This document shows positions 41,011-48,386 of a stretch of 64,000 nucleotides of DNA, in pieces; position 1 is the stretch's first letter; each line of letters begins with the position of its first letter. The position numbers and the translations under genes were made by a program. The notes below the pieces were generated by a model, which saw nothing but the letters and a program-made list of their open reading frames with translations, made no database searches and was not told the origin of the DNA. The stretch is from Roseateles sp. YR242 (GTDB taxonomy: Bacteria; Pseudomonadota; Gammaproteobacteria; Burkholderiales; Burkholderiaceae_C), in the NCBI RefSeq assembly GCF_900109745.1, contig NZ_FOAV01000008.1, forward strand, positions 186,001 through 250,000, written 5' to 3'.

Positions 41011-43250
41011 ACGAGATGAACAAGGTAATGGGGCGCGGGGAGCGCCAGCGGATGCATGGCTTGGTGGTGCACGCATCGGCGGCGCGTGCGCGCGGCACCA
41101 ATGGCCTGGCGGCACTGGCCGTTGCCGCCACGGTGCTTGGGGCAGGCGCCGTCCACGCGGTGACACTGCCCCCGCCGCCGGTGTCTCCAGCACCTGTGAC
41201 GGATTACGAGTACGACGCCAAGGGCAATCTCACCAAGGTGATCAAGGGCAAGGGCGTGACTGGGTTTGGTCTTACCACCCAGAACGCCTATGACCCCCTG
41301 GACCGTCTCAAGACTTCCACCAACGCCAAGAACGGCGTGACCTCGCTGGGGTACGACGGGCAGGACAACCTCAATCAGGTCACGGACCCGCGCAGCCTGG
41401 TCACTCAGTACCAGCGCACGGGGCTCGGTGATGTCACCCAGCTCAACAGCCCGGATACGGGCATTGCGAACAGCACCTACGATGCTGCCGGCAACCTGCT
41501 CACTCGCACGGACAGTCGAGGTGTCCTGGCCACCTACACGTATGACGTCCTGAATCGTCCCACGGCCGTCAGCTACACCCAGGCGGGCCAGGCCACGGTG
41601 GGCTACGGCTGGACCTATGACCAGTCCGGTGGCGAGTTTGGGTATGGCGTCGGCCGCCTGACTACCGCGACGTTCCCTGCCGGTAACACGCAGTCCGGGT
41701 ATGACGCTCATGGGCGGGTGATCACCAGCGTCCAGACCGTCGGCACGGTGGCCCTGACGACGCTCTACACCTACGACGGGGCTGGGCACGTCACCAGCCT
41801 CACCTACCCATCCGGCCGCAAACTGGTGTTCACCTGGGAGGGTGGCCAACTGACGTACATCGGGCTCACACAGGCCTCCACGCCCATCACGGCGCCGCTG
41901 CTGAGCAACATCCAATGGCAGGCCTTTGGCCCGGCACGTAGTTGGCAAATGGAAATGGCCAACGGGACCCAGGCTTACGAGCGGGTGTTTGACCAGTACG
42001 GCCGGCTGGTGCGGTACCCGTTGAACAATGTGGTGCGGGACCTGACGTATGACGCGGCCAACCGCATCACCAGCTATTCCCACCTCGATGCTGCTACGGG
42101 GCTGGCAACAGCAGCCACCCAGACGCTGGGCCAAACCTTCGGATATGACGAGCTGAGCCGACTGACGACGGTCAGCACATCTGCCCAAACCTGGACCATC
42201 GGCTACGACGCCAATGGGAACCGGACGAATGTGACGTTGAACGGCACCAGCCGGGACTACACCACCGCCACGACCAGCAACCGGCTCAACCAGATCAGCA
42301 ACCCGGCACGCAGCTTCAGCTATGACGCGGCGGGGAACACCACGGCGGATTCCACGCTTTACAGCGCGGCGACCTATGCCACCGACAACCGGCTGACGGC
42401 AATCACCAAGGCGGGGGTGACCACGACCTACACCTACGACGCGGGCGGACAGCGCGTCATGAAGGTTACGGGTGGAGCGCCAGGCGCCACACGGCTCTTC
42501 GTCTACGACTTGGATGGTCAACTTCTTGGCGAATACGATGCCAATGGGGCGCCGGTGCAGGAGTTCGTATGGATGGGGAACCTGCCGGTAGTGGTGATGA
42601 ACGGGTCAGCGCCGGCACCCGAAATCTTCTATGTTTATGCCGATCACCTCGGTGCTCCACGGATTCTGGTGGACACCACGGGTGTTGAGCGCTGGAGGTG
42701 GATCTCGGAGCCGTTCGGATCGACTGCGGCGGATCCGGCGCCGACTGGGCTGGCGGCGATGGAATACAGGCTGCGGTTTCCCGGGCAATACTTCGACGAA
42801 GAATCTGGGCTCAATTACAATTACTACCGCGACTACGACGCCACAAGTGGGCGTTACGTTCAAAGTGACCCGATAGGTCTCGGTGGAGGCATCAACACAT
42901 ATGCCTACGTGGAAGGAAATCCTATTTCCTACGTCGACCCCTTTGGGTTGCAGAAGTCAGACGACATGGCGATTGCTCAGGCAATCGCGCGGGGCGATGT
43001 GGCTGAATTGCAGGCATTGGCGGAGGCCGCGAATCCTCAGCAAGCGCAATTGATTCAACGAGCATTGACGCCGGTGCGCGACTTGATTCGTGGAGCAACT
43101 AAGCGCTCCCCGTCCTACGCCTCGGAGCTTGAGGAAGAGTCGTTTGCTGAGGTATGCAAACTGGCGCGCGGTTCGGGTGATATCGCTAAGAAGGCTCAGA
43201 AGATGAAGAAGCTTGTCCAGCAGCAGGAGCGTTTGCTTGGAAAATACTAA
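41007..43250 (+). CDS. RHS/YD-repeat protein with C-terminal toxin-like tip
   Basis: 747-residue protein. A basic N-terminus of about 33 residues precedes a hydrophobic secretion signal (GLAALAVAATVLGAGAVHA) and a Pro-rich spacer, then many YD repeats. The RHS hallmark [29 protein letters not shown] ends the core near residue 650. The final about 97 residues differ in composition (acidic/Lys-rich helices ending KKLVQQQERLLGKY) and form the variable tip, the likely toxin, of unrecognised family. The GTG start overlaps the first RHS gene. The 3' end overlaps a small ORF by 14 bp, as expected for a cognate immunity gene. Confidence 0.8.
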   Translation: MNEMNKVMGRGERQRMHGLVVHASAARARGTNGLAALAVAATVLGAGAVHAVTLPPPPVSPAPVTDYEYDAKGNLTKVIKGKGVTGFGLTTQNAYDPLDRLKTSTNAKNGVTSLGYDGQDNLNQVTDPRSLVTQYQRTGLGDVTQLNSPDTGIANSTYDAAGNLLTRTDSRGVLATYTYDVLNRPTAVSYTQAGQATVGYGWTYDQSGGEFGYGVGRLTTATFPAGNTQSGYDAHGRVITSVQTVGTVALTTLYTYDGAGHVTSLTYPSGRKLVFTWEGGQLTYIGLTQASTPITAPLLSNIQWQAFGPARSWQMEMANGTQAYERVFDQYGRLVRYPLNNVVRDLTYDAANRITSYSHLDAATGLATAATQTLGQTFGYDELSRLTTVSTSAQTWTIGYDANGNRTNVTLNGTSRDYTTATTSNRLNQISNPARSFSYDAAGNTTADSTLYSAATYATDNRLTAITKAGVTTTYTYDAGGQRVMKVTGGAPGATRLFVYDLDGQLLGEYDANGAPVQEFVWMGNLPVVVMNGSAPAPEIFYVYADHLGAPRILVDTTGVERWRWISEPFGSTAADPAPTGLAAMEYRLRFPGQYFDEESGLNYNYYRDYDATSGRYVQSDPIGLGGGINTYAYVEGNPISYVDPFGLQKSDDMAIAQAIARGDVAELQALAEAANPQQAQLIQRALTPVRDLIRGATKRSPSYASELEEESFAEVCKLARGSGDIAKKAQKMKKLVQQQERLLGKY

Positions 43251-43734
43251 TTTTGTCTCAGCTATAAAAAAAATGCGTTCCGAGGTTGCAGAGATACGCC
43301 TCAAAGGCGATTGGTCCGCGGTTCTCGGTTTTTTCCGCGCGAATGACGGGGTTGCTCTTTCTACTGATTTATTATTGCTGAAGGCTGCTGCCATTCAGCT
43401 CGCCGATGATGCGCAAGGTTACGTATTGGAAGATGCGATGAACTTGCTAAACATGGCATTTGAACTCGCGCCCTGTAGCAGTCGCGCATTGATAGAGAAA
43501 GCGCACTTTCAATTCGCGGTTGAAGATAACGCACACGCGGCCCTTCGGACGTTTCAGGAAGCGGAATTGATGTGCAAAAGTGACTTCGTTGATTTGACAT
43601 GTGGTAAGGGACGAGTGCTCAAAGAATTGCACGGCACTCAAGCTGCATTGACATACTTGTCGAATTCAGCGGTGGCGGATTCGGAGGCCGTGCAGGCTCT
43701 CGTGCGTGAAATTTCTTCGGAACAAACACTTTGA
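43237..43734 (+). CDS. Putative immunity protein 1 for the RHS tip (TPR-like helical)
   Basis: 165-residue mostly helical, acidic protein with TPR-like spacing (ALIEKAHFQFAVEDNAHAALRTFQEAE). It matches no family I can name. A TTG start at 43237 has GGAG 8 bases upstream and overlaps the RHS stop by 14 bp; an internal ATG at 43273 is the alternative. GC content and codon use are visibly lower than in the flanking operons. Function is inferred only from position directly after the toxin-like tip. The next element in the same frame, immediately after its stop codon, is a displaced RHS tip. Confidence 0.6.
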   Translation: MENTNFVSAIKKMRSEVAEIRLKGDWSAVLGFFRANDGVALSTDLLLLKAAAIQLADDAQGYVLEDAMNLLNMAFELAPCSSRALIEKAHFQFAVEDNAHAALRTFQEAELMCKSDFVDLTCGKGRVLKELHGTQAALTYLSNSAVADSEAVQALVREISSEQTL

Positions 43735-44226
43735 CTACAGATTGGACGCTACACCCAATTTGAGCCGATTGGGCTGGCGGGCGGTATCAACACGTATGCC
43801 TATGTGGATGGGAATCCGATTCGTTTTGTCGATCCTTGGGGGCTCATCAAAATCCCAGGAATCCCTGGATCTGTAGGGGAGACTTCTGTTCACGCGAATC
43901 CGGGACTTGATGCAACCGACTTTCGGCCTGAGCACGGCCCCGATCACGTGCATCTCGGGGCCAATGACGGGCCTAGGGTACGGACCAGTGATTTCCAACC
44001 CTTTTCAGCGGACGATGCCAAAAAGATGTCGCGCCAGCAGAAGAAGTTTTGCGAAGGACTTGCTGACGCGTCCAAAGACAAAATTCGAAAAGCACAGCGG
44101 TCCATCTTCAAGAACGGGCGAGTTATCCTGCAAATACAAGCCGGCGGCACGATATCGATCGCTGCCGCGTGCCGTGCTGATCCGATGTGGTGTTCGGAAC
44201 AAATAGATGCGGGTGCGCTGCCATGA
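43735..44226 (+). pseudogene. Displaced (orphan) RHS C-terminal tip module
   Basis: An open stretch of 163 codons starts right after the preceding stop. Residues 4-37 repeat the RHS core end ([20 protein letters not shown], then VDPWGL), parallel to residues near 650 of the RHS protein. A different toxin-like domain follows, with a HVHLG motif, a Lys-rich middle ([26 protein letters not shown]) and a C-terminal [11 protein letters not shown]. It has no ribosome site and no start at the core junction; an ATG at 43804 is internal. This is the layout of an orphan CT cassette that could be recombined onto the active RHS gene. Its stop overlaps the next ORF by 4 bp. Confidence 0.75.
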
Positions 44227-44561
44227 TGAGTAAGGCAGAGTTCTTGAAATTGATGCGCTTCCCTCAGGAGTGGGTTTCGTTCGATATGTATCCGGACGAC
44301 TTGTTCCGGTGGCAGCTAGCCGGGTTCGAGCCAGGGCACGAAAGTGCCTCAGAGCATGATCGCAATGGGGCATTCCATTGGTGGCTCCGTCGCCAGCCGT
44401 CGGCGATAGAACTTGGAAAATTGATGCACCTAGCAGCGCTCGACCCCGACCCATTTCTTAGAGAAGATCTTCGGCAATACTTTCGCCGGTCAGCCGCTTT
44501 TGATGAAGAGATGGCAGCTCTGGATAGAAAATTATTTAGCTCGGCTCAATGTCCATCTTGA
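44223..44561 (+). CDS. Putative immunity protein 2 (partner of orphan tip)
   Basis: 112-residue acidic protein beginning [17 protein letters not shown], with aromatic- and Asp-rich segments ([12 protein letters not shown]) and a helical C-terminal half. The ATG overlaps the orphan-tip stop codon as ATGA. No family is recognised. Small size, acidity, AT-rich codons and location directly after a toxin-like module fit an immunity protein. It could protect against the displaced tip when siblings still use it. Confidence 0.6.
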   Translation: MMSKAEFLKLMRFPQEWVSFDMYPDDLFRWQLAGFEPGHESASEHDRNGAFHWWLRRQPSAIELGKLMHLAALDPDPFLREDLRQYFRRSAAFDEEMAALDRKLFSSAQCPS

Positions 44562-44686
44562 TTCGTTCGTGGCCTTAAAGGAATAGAGAATGGTCGCGAT
44601 GTGAAAATAAATACGTAAAATGCATTTGTCTGATACTGATGAGTATTGTCGCCAATGCGTTGGATTTCACATCATCACCTGTTTAA

Positions 44687-44809
44687 GAAGCGGTGCGCGC
44701 ATGGCCAGAATGTGCCTCTAAGGAAAAGCTGGAAGAGTTGAATAAGTCTATAAAAGGGCTGCAAGAAATTCTTAAGAACTCTTGGGACTGTCGAGGTTGC
44801 AATAAATGA
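44687..44809 (+). pseudogene. Remnant of a third toxin tip (last 40 codons)
   Basis: Forty codons open after a TAA at 44684 and end in a TGA that overlaps the next ATG (ATGA). The translated piece is Lys/Glu-rich with Cys pairs near both ends (WPECAS and WDCRGCNK), like the extreme C-terminus of a small nuclease-type toxin. There is no RHS core before it and no start codon, so only the end of a former tip seems to remain. The upstream 44562-44686 is AT-rich with no gene. Confidence 0.5.
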
Positions 44810-45309
44810 ATACGAAGGATGCTCCGCCCACTCGAGCCATGTGGGGTGATATCGAGGCTGATCAGGATATTTTGTGGGCGTATGAAAGTTTCGGTGAGAA
44901 GTCATTCGTCCAGATTTTGCCTCGGCTTGAGAGTAACTTTCTCATCGAGGTGCAGCATTTGGCGATAATTCCGGATCTGGTTTTTTCTTACTACGCAGAA
45001 TCTCTTCTATTGTTTGTATTGAATCATTGCGAGTCGGAGGATGACTTTTTGGTAAATCTCGGTGCATTTGTGGATTTTACGGACGCCAAGCTGGAAAACT
45101 CACCAGCCGTCTGGAAGGAGTTCTGGACGAATGCGATGGAACTGATGGAACGATGTGCAAACCGGCTCAGTATGGAAGTGGTTCATCAAGGCATTCGCCA
45201 AGAACTCTCCCAACGCATCAGCGCTATTTGCGTATTAATAAAAACTTGGGGTGGCGATTGGGTCCCCATGAATAATATCTCCTTATGGGGCGAGGTGCCT
45301 AAGAATTGA
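44806..45309 (+). CDS. Putative immunity protein 3
   Basis: 167-residue acidic, helical protein rich in aromatic residues (DQDILWAYESFGEKSFVQIL, DLVFSYYAESLLLFVLNHCESEDDF). Family unknown. The ATG overlaps the stop of a toxin-tip remnant by 4 bp, the same junction type as at 44223. Low GC relative to the window suggests acquisition with its toxin. An immunity role is inferred from position. Confidence 0.55.
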   Translation: MNTKDAPPTRAMWGDIEADQDILWAYESFGEKSFVQILPRLESNFLIEVQHLAIIPDLVFSYYAESLLLFVLNHCESEDDFLVNLGAFVDFTDAKLENSPAVWKEFWTNAMELMERCANRLSMEVVHQGIRQELSQRISAICVLIKTWGGDWVPMNNISLWGEVPKN

Positions 45310-45327
45310 CGATGAGGTAACGTCTGA

Positions 45328-45552
45328 ACAGAATCCGAAAGGGTCTGGATTTCTGGGGCCAATCTCGGCCGCAACTTCTATTCGGATGGCAGCATTAGCC
45401 TGTATGGTGGCCTTACAAAAAGTGGCGGCATCAAGGACGTTGCGACAGAATTAGCGCAAGCGTCTTCGGGGCGGGCAACTCACGGTATTTGGCGGAGGAC
45501 ATGCATGTGGTGGAAATTAGGTAAAACATTGATTTATGCCAAGACGATTTAG
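45328..45552 (+). pseudogene. Remnant of a fourth toxin tip (74 codons, no start)
   Basis: A frame open from just after TGA 45325 to TAG 45550 encodes a Gly/Ser-rich segment (NLGRNFYSDGSISLYGGLT) followed by a basic C-terminus (GKTLIYAKTI). It has no start codon or ribosome site at the front. Its end overlaps the next ORF by 17 bp. By analogy to the two preceding pairs it is the leftover C-terminus of another RHS tip. Confidence 0.45.
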
Positions 45553-46057
45553 CTCGACAGAAGGATGGCTAGGCTTCGCACTTGACCTTGCCAGAAAGCA
45601 GAGATGCAAAGACGCTCAGAAGGTGCTTCATAAGTTAGCCGGGCGTGAATTGACTTCAAATAACTTGCGTCTTGCGGCTCAGGTGAGTACGCGATGCGAG
45701 TTGCTGGAGCGTGCTGTGGATTGCTGGTTGGAGGTGGAGCGTCGCCATCAGATGGAACCTGGTGATTACTACATGCTTGGATCCTTGAAAATGCGACTGT
45801 CAAATTTGGATTCCGCCGCTCGATGCTTCGAGCAAGAGATTGCACTGGCACTGAAAATTGGCAAAGACTATTTCCTGGGATCGTCGGTAATGAGGCTTGC
45901 CGACCTGATGCTGAGACTCAACAATCCATCCCGTGCCAAGGAAGTCTTGGCCTTCGTGGAAGACGGAACTGGTGATTACGTCGAAGGAGCAGGGTTCCGA
46001 ACGAAGGCAGCTTTGTTACGCGAGGTGGAAGAAAAGTTGACTGGTTCTAGTCTGTGA
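45536..46057 (+). CDS. Putative immunity protein 4 (TPR-like)
   Basis: 173-residue helical protein with tetratricopeptide-like repeats (LDLARKQRCKDAQKVLHKLAG, LGSLKMRLSNLDSAARCFEQEIALALKIGKDY, LADLMLRLNNPSRAKEVLAFV). In general design it resembles putative immunity protein 1, and TPR-type immunity partners are common in polymorphic-toxin loci. The ATG lies within the last codons of the upstream toxin remnant. Codon use is AT-shifted like its neighbours. It is the last unit before the RHS-core scar. Confidence 0.55.
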   Translation: MPRRFSSTEGWLGFALDLARKQRCKDAQKVLHKLAGRELTSNNLRLAAQVSTRCELLERAVDCWLEVERRHQMEPGDYYMLGSLKMRLSNLDSAARCFEQEIALALKIGKDYFLGSSVMRLADLMLRLNNPSRAKEVLAFVEDGTGDYVEGAGFRTKAALLREVEEKLTGSSL

Positions 46058-46074
46058 AAGAAATCGTGTGGCGG

Positions 46075-46182
46075 CCTACGACGGGGCCGGTCGCGTCGCC
46101 AGCCTCACCTACCCTAAGTTGGAGGTGGATCTCGGAGCCGTTCGGAACGGGTGCAGCACCGACTGGATTGGCGGCGGTGGAG
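46075..46182 (+). pseudogene. RHS core deletion scar
   Basis: Bases from 46075 resemble 41770-41809 of the RHS gene (encoding YDGAGxVxSLTYP). After about 5 bp the sequence jumps to a 27-bp identical match to 42693-42719 (WRWISEPFG) and continues with similarity into LAAVE. The two halves are in different reading frames, so the joined piece cannot encode RHS. It records deletion of about 880 bp from a second RHS core copy and marks the right end of the displaced-tip array. Confidence 0.75.
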
Positions 46183-46310
46183 CAACATTCGAAGGGGTCT
46201 CGCTTGAATTCCCCAAGGCGCCCAGCCTCAGTAAAATCCTATCGACTTGGCGGGTACACCATGTCGGGGGGTGTTTACCTGATCACCATCCCGCTAAGGA
46301 ATTCTCTGCA

Positions 46311-46733
46311 TCACTGAGGCCGTTTGTAAGCCATGCCCACCGACTTCGGCGCGGTAGGTACAAATCCAAACTGCGCATACAAATCCTGCGCCTGACCATC
46401 CGCAATGAGGCTGACGTAGCCGCTCACAGGAACATGGGCGTCAATGTATTTCCGGATCTCGCCCATGATGCGCTTGCCCAGGCCTTGGCCCTGATGGGCT
46501 TTAAGGACGGCAATGTCCACGACCTGGAAGAAGCAGCCTCCGTCTCCGATGATCCGGCCCATGCCAACGGCACGCGACTCATGAAGAATCTGAACGGCAA
46601 AGAGGGTGTTCGGCAACCCTCGCGCCGCCGCTTCCTCCGTCTTGCTGCTCAGGCCTGAGCCGACGCGTAACGCCTGGTAGGTTTCGACGGAAGGCGTTTC
46701 CAGAACGCAGGTGTAGGGGGTGGACTGACTCAT
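46311..46733 (-). CDS. GNAT-family N-acetyltransferase
   Basis: 140-residue acetyltransferase. The acetyl-CoA pyrophosphate loop QGQGLGKRIM is near residue 80, preceded by the strand FFQVVDIAVLKAHQ and followed by YAQFGFVPT, the usual C-terminal part of the fold. The length is normal for a single GNAT domain. It has no operon partner: the RHS scar is on one side and the MgtC-like gene starts 1.5 kb away on the same strand. The substrate (small molecule or protein amine) is unknown. Confidence 0.87.
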   Translation of the reverse strand: MSQSTPYTCVLETPSVETYQALRVGSGLSSKTEEAAARGLPNTLFAVQILHESRAVGMGRIIGDGGCFFQVVDIAVLKAHQGQGLGKRIMGEIRKYIDAHVPVSGYVSLIADGQAQDLYAQFGFVPTAPKSVGMAYKRPQ

Positions 46734-46915
46734 GAGGTGGGAATGTATCCGGGGCGCGGCTTTCCAGCAGCGGAATGATCTGCCCCTGGTCGATCTCTTT
46801 GTCGTGGCTTTCAGTCCGGTGCTGATCCGGTGCTGCTTTGCTTGCGAAGGCCTGGAGCGTTCTAGAAATCAAGCTGTATTGAATCCGTTCTCGATTCCTA
46901 CAGCTCCGACGTCCT

Positions 46916-48232
46916 TCACCCCTGCCTTCCCAACGCCGCCACCCAGTGCGACACCCACGGCTCCACCAGCCACCGCAGCACGATCCCCGCGCCGCCCGCC
47001 ACGGCAATGCAGGCTGTGGCCAACATCAGCTTCGTAATGAGCGCCCGGTGGTGCGTCCGCATTACAAAGCTCAAGCTGAAAGCCAGGCTGGTCAACGAAG
47101 CCAGCCACGCGCCGTTGCCGGCAATCTCCGGGCTGATCGCACCCTGCGTGGCCATGCTGGCCGCAGCCGCCACCGCACTCGCGCTGGAGAGCAAACCGCC
47201 CACCACGGTCACCAGATAGAAGCCCGCGTCGCCAAACTGCCGCTGCATCAGCCGTCCCACCACATGCAGTGCCAGGAACAGCAACCCGTAGCGCAACGCC
47301 ACCGGCAAGGAGAAGGGCAGCTCCAGCTTGATGTCCGTCGGCTCGCTGCGCACGCTGCGCCGGTGGACCAAGCTGATCACCACAAACCCGAGCGCGGCCA
47401 GCACCATCAGCCCAAACGCCCCGGCCGCATTCACGAACACCAGCGGGGAGAGCACCAGCAGCAAGGTGCCGTTGCGGATCAGCATGGCCGCCGTGGCCAC
47501 CAGCACCGCGCGGTAGGCCGTCTCCGCAAAGCGGCCCTCGGAGCTCCGCACGCGGTTGGCCATCTCGATGACCGTGAAATTGCTGTTCACCAACCCGCCG
47601 AAGAAGGCCGACAACTCCGACCCGCGTGACCCATACAACTTCCAGAGGATGTAGTTCACGAAGCCGATGCTGGCGATGAGGATCACCGTGACCCAGGCGG
47701 CACGGGGCTCGATCAACCCCCAAGGCCCCACAGCCCCCGGCGGCAAGGCCGGATAGATGACGATGGCCAGGATGGCCAGCAGCAGCGCGGAGCGCACTTC
47801 GCCTTCGGTCAGGCCCATGGAGATGCCGGACAGCCGCTCCTTCCAGGCCAGCAGCGCCGTGGTGCTGACCATCACCGCCGCCGGAGTGACCGTGTGGCCC
47901 AGGCCGCACAGTACTCCCGCGAGGCAGGTCACCAGCATCGCGGCGGAGGTGGTGAGCTCCGGGCCATGCCCGTTGCGCATGGTGTGCACGTTCAGCGGCA
48001 CCGCCAGCCCGGCCGCCATCACCAGGCTCAGCATGGCGAAGTGCTCGCCCAGGCAGCCCCCCAAGGCGCCCAGCAACGCAATGAAGCCAAATGTGCGCAG
48101 GCCCGCTTCCTTGCCCCGTCGCTCTCGCTCAAGGCCCAGCAGCAGCCCCAGGGACAAGGCCAGCGCCAGGCGCAGCAGGATTTCGGAATACGGCCACTGC
48201 GCGGTGGGCAGCTCGGTGACATTGGTCCACAT
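46916..48232 (-). CDS. MgtC/SapB and DUF4010 inner-membrane protein
   Basis: 438-residue polytopic protein with about 12 hydrophobic helices. The N-terminal about 140 residues carry the MgtC/SapB-like pattern (ALALSLGLLLGLERERRGKEAGLRTFGFIALLGALGG). The rest matches DUF4010 with FFGGLVNSNFTVIEMANR and GLLSSASAVAAAASM. Proteins of this two-part type are widespread in proteobacteria; roles in Mg2+ homeostasis or ATP-synthase control are suggested for MgtC, not for this class. The ATG at 48232 is preferred over upstream non-ATG codons. It is divergent from the PL4 lyase. Confidence 0.85.
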   Translation of the reverse strand: MWTNVTELPTAQWPYSEILLRLALALSLGLLLGLERERRGKEAGLRTFGFIALLGALGGCLGEHFAMLSLVMAAGLAVPLNVHTMRNGHGPELTTSAAMLVTCLAGVLCGLGHTVTPAAVMVSTTALLAWKERLSGISMGLTEGEVRSALLLAILAIVIYPALPPGAVGPWGLIEPRAAWVTVILIASIGFVNYILWKLYGSRGSELSAFFGGLVNSNFTVIEMANRVRSSEGRFAETAYRAVLVATAAMLIRNGTLLLVLSPLVFVNAAGAFGLMVLAALGFVVISLVHRRSVRSEPTDIKLELPFSLPVALRYGLLFLALHVVGRLMQRQFGDAGFYLVTVVGGLLSSASAVAAAASMATQGAISPEIAGNGAWLASLTSLAFSLSFVMRTHHRALITKLMLATACIAVAGGAGIVLRWLVEPWVSHWVAALGRQG

Positions 48233-48242
48233 TGCTGGAAAG

Positions 48243-48299
48243 GTTAGCTCATTGGCGCCATGGGGCAAAGCGGCAAGCCCGTTTTCCGCATGAGCTAAC
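48243..48299. promoter_or_regulatory. 10-bp inverted repeat in the divergent MgtC-like / PL4 promoter region
   Basis: Perfect complementary arms GTTAGCTCAT (48243-48252) and ATGAGCTAAC (48290-48299) separated by 37 bp. Arm centres are 47 bp apart, about 4.5 helical turns. This could be two half-sites or a stem-loop in the leader of either gene. No regulator can be named. Confidence 0.4.
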
Positions 48300-48386
48300 G
48301 CGTGCGTCGCGCAAGGGGGAAGCGCTATGGACTCTTAGACTGGCCGCCCCTTGATGACCCCGGCTGAATGTTGGGCTACCTCCGCC

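Noticed and set aside
40824-42521. 565-codon minus-strand open frame opposite the RHS repeat gene
   Set aside because: Explained by the regular YD-repeat codons read backwards; no independent start or domain.
46068-46658. Plus-strand open frame of 196 codons through the RHS scar
   Set aside because: It begins in the scar, crosses out-of-frame RHS pieces and then runs antisense to the GNAT gene.
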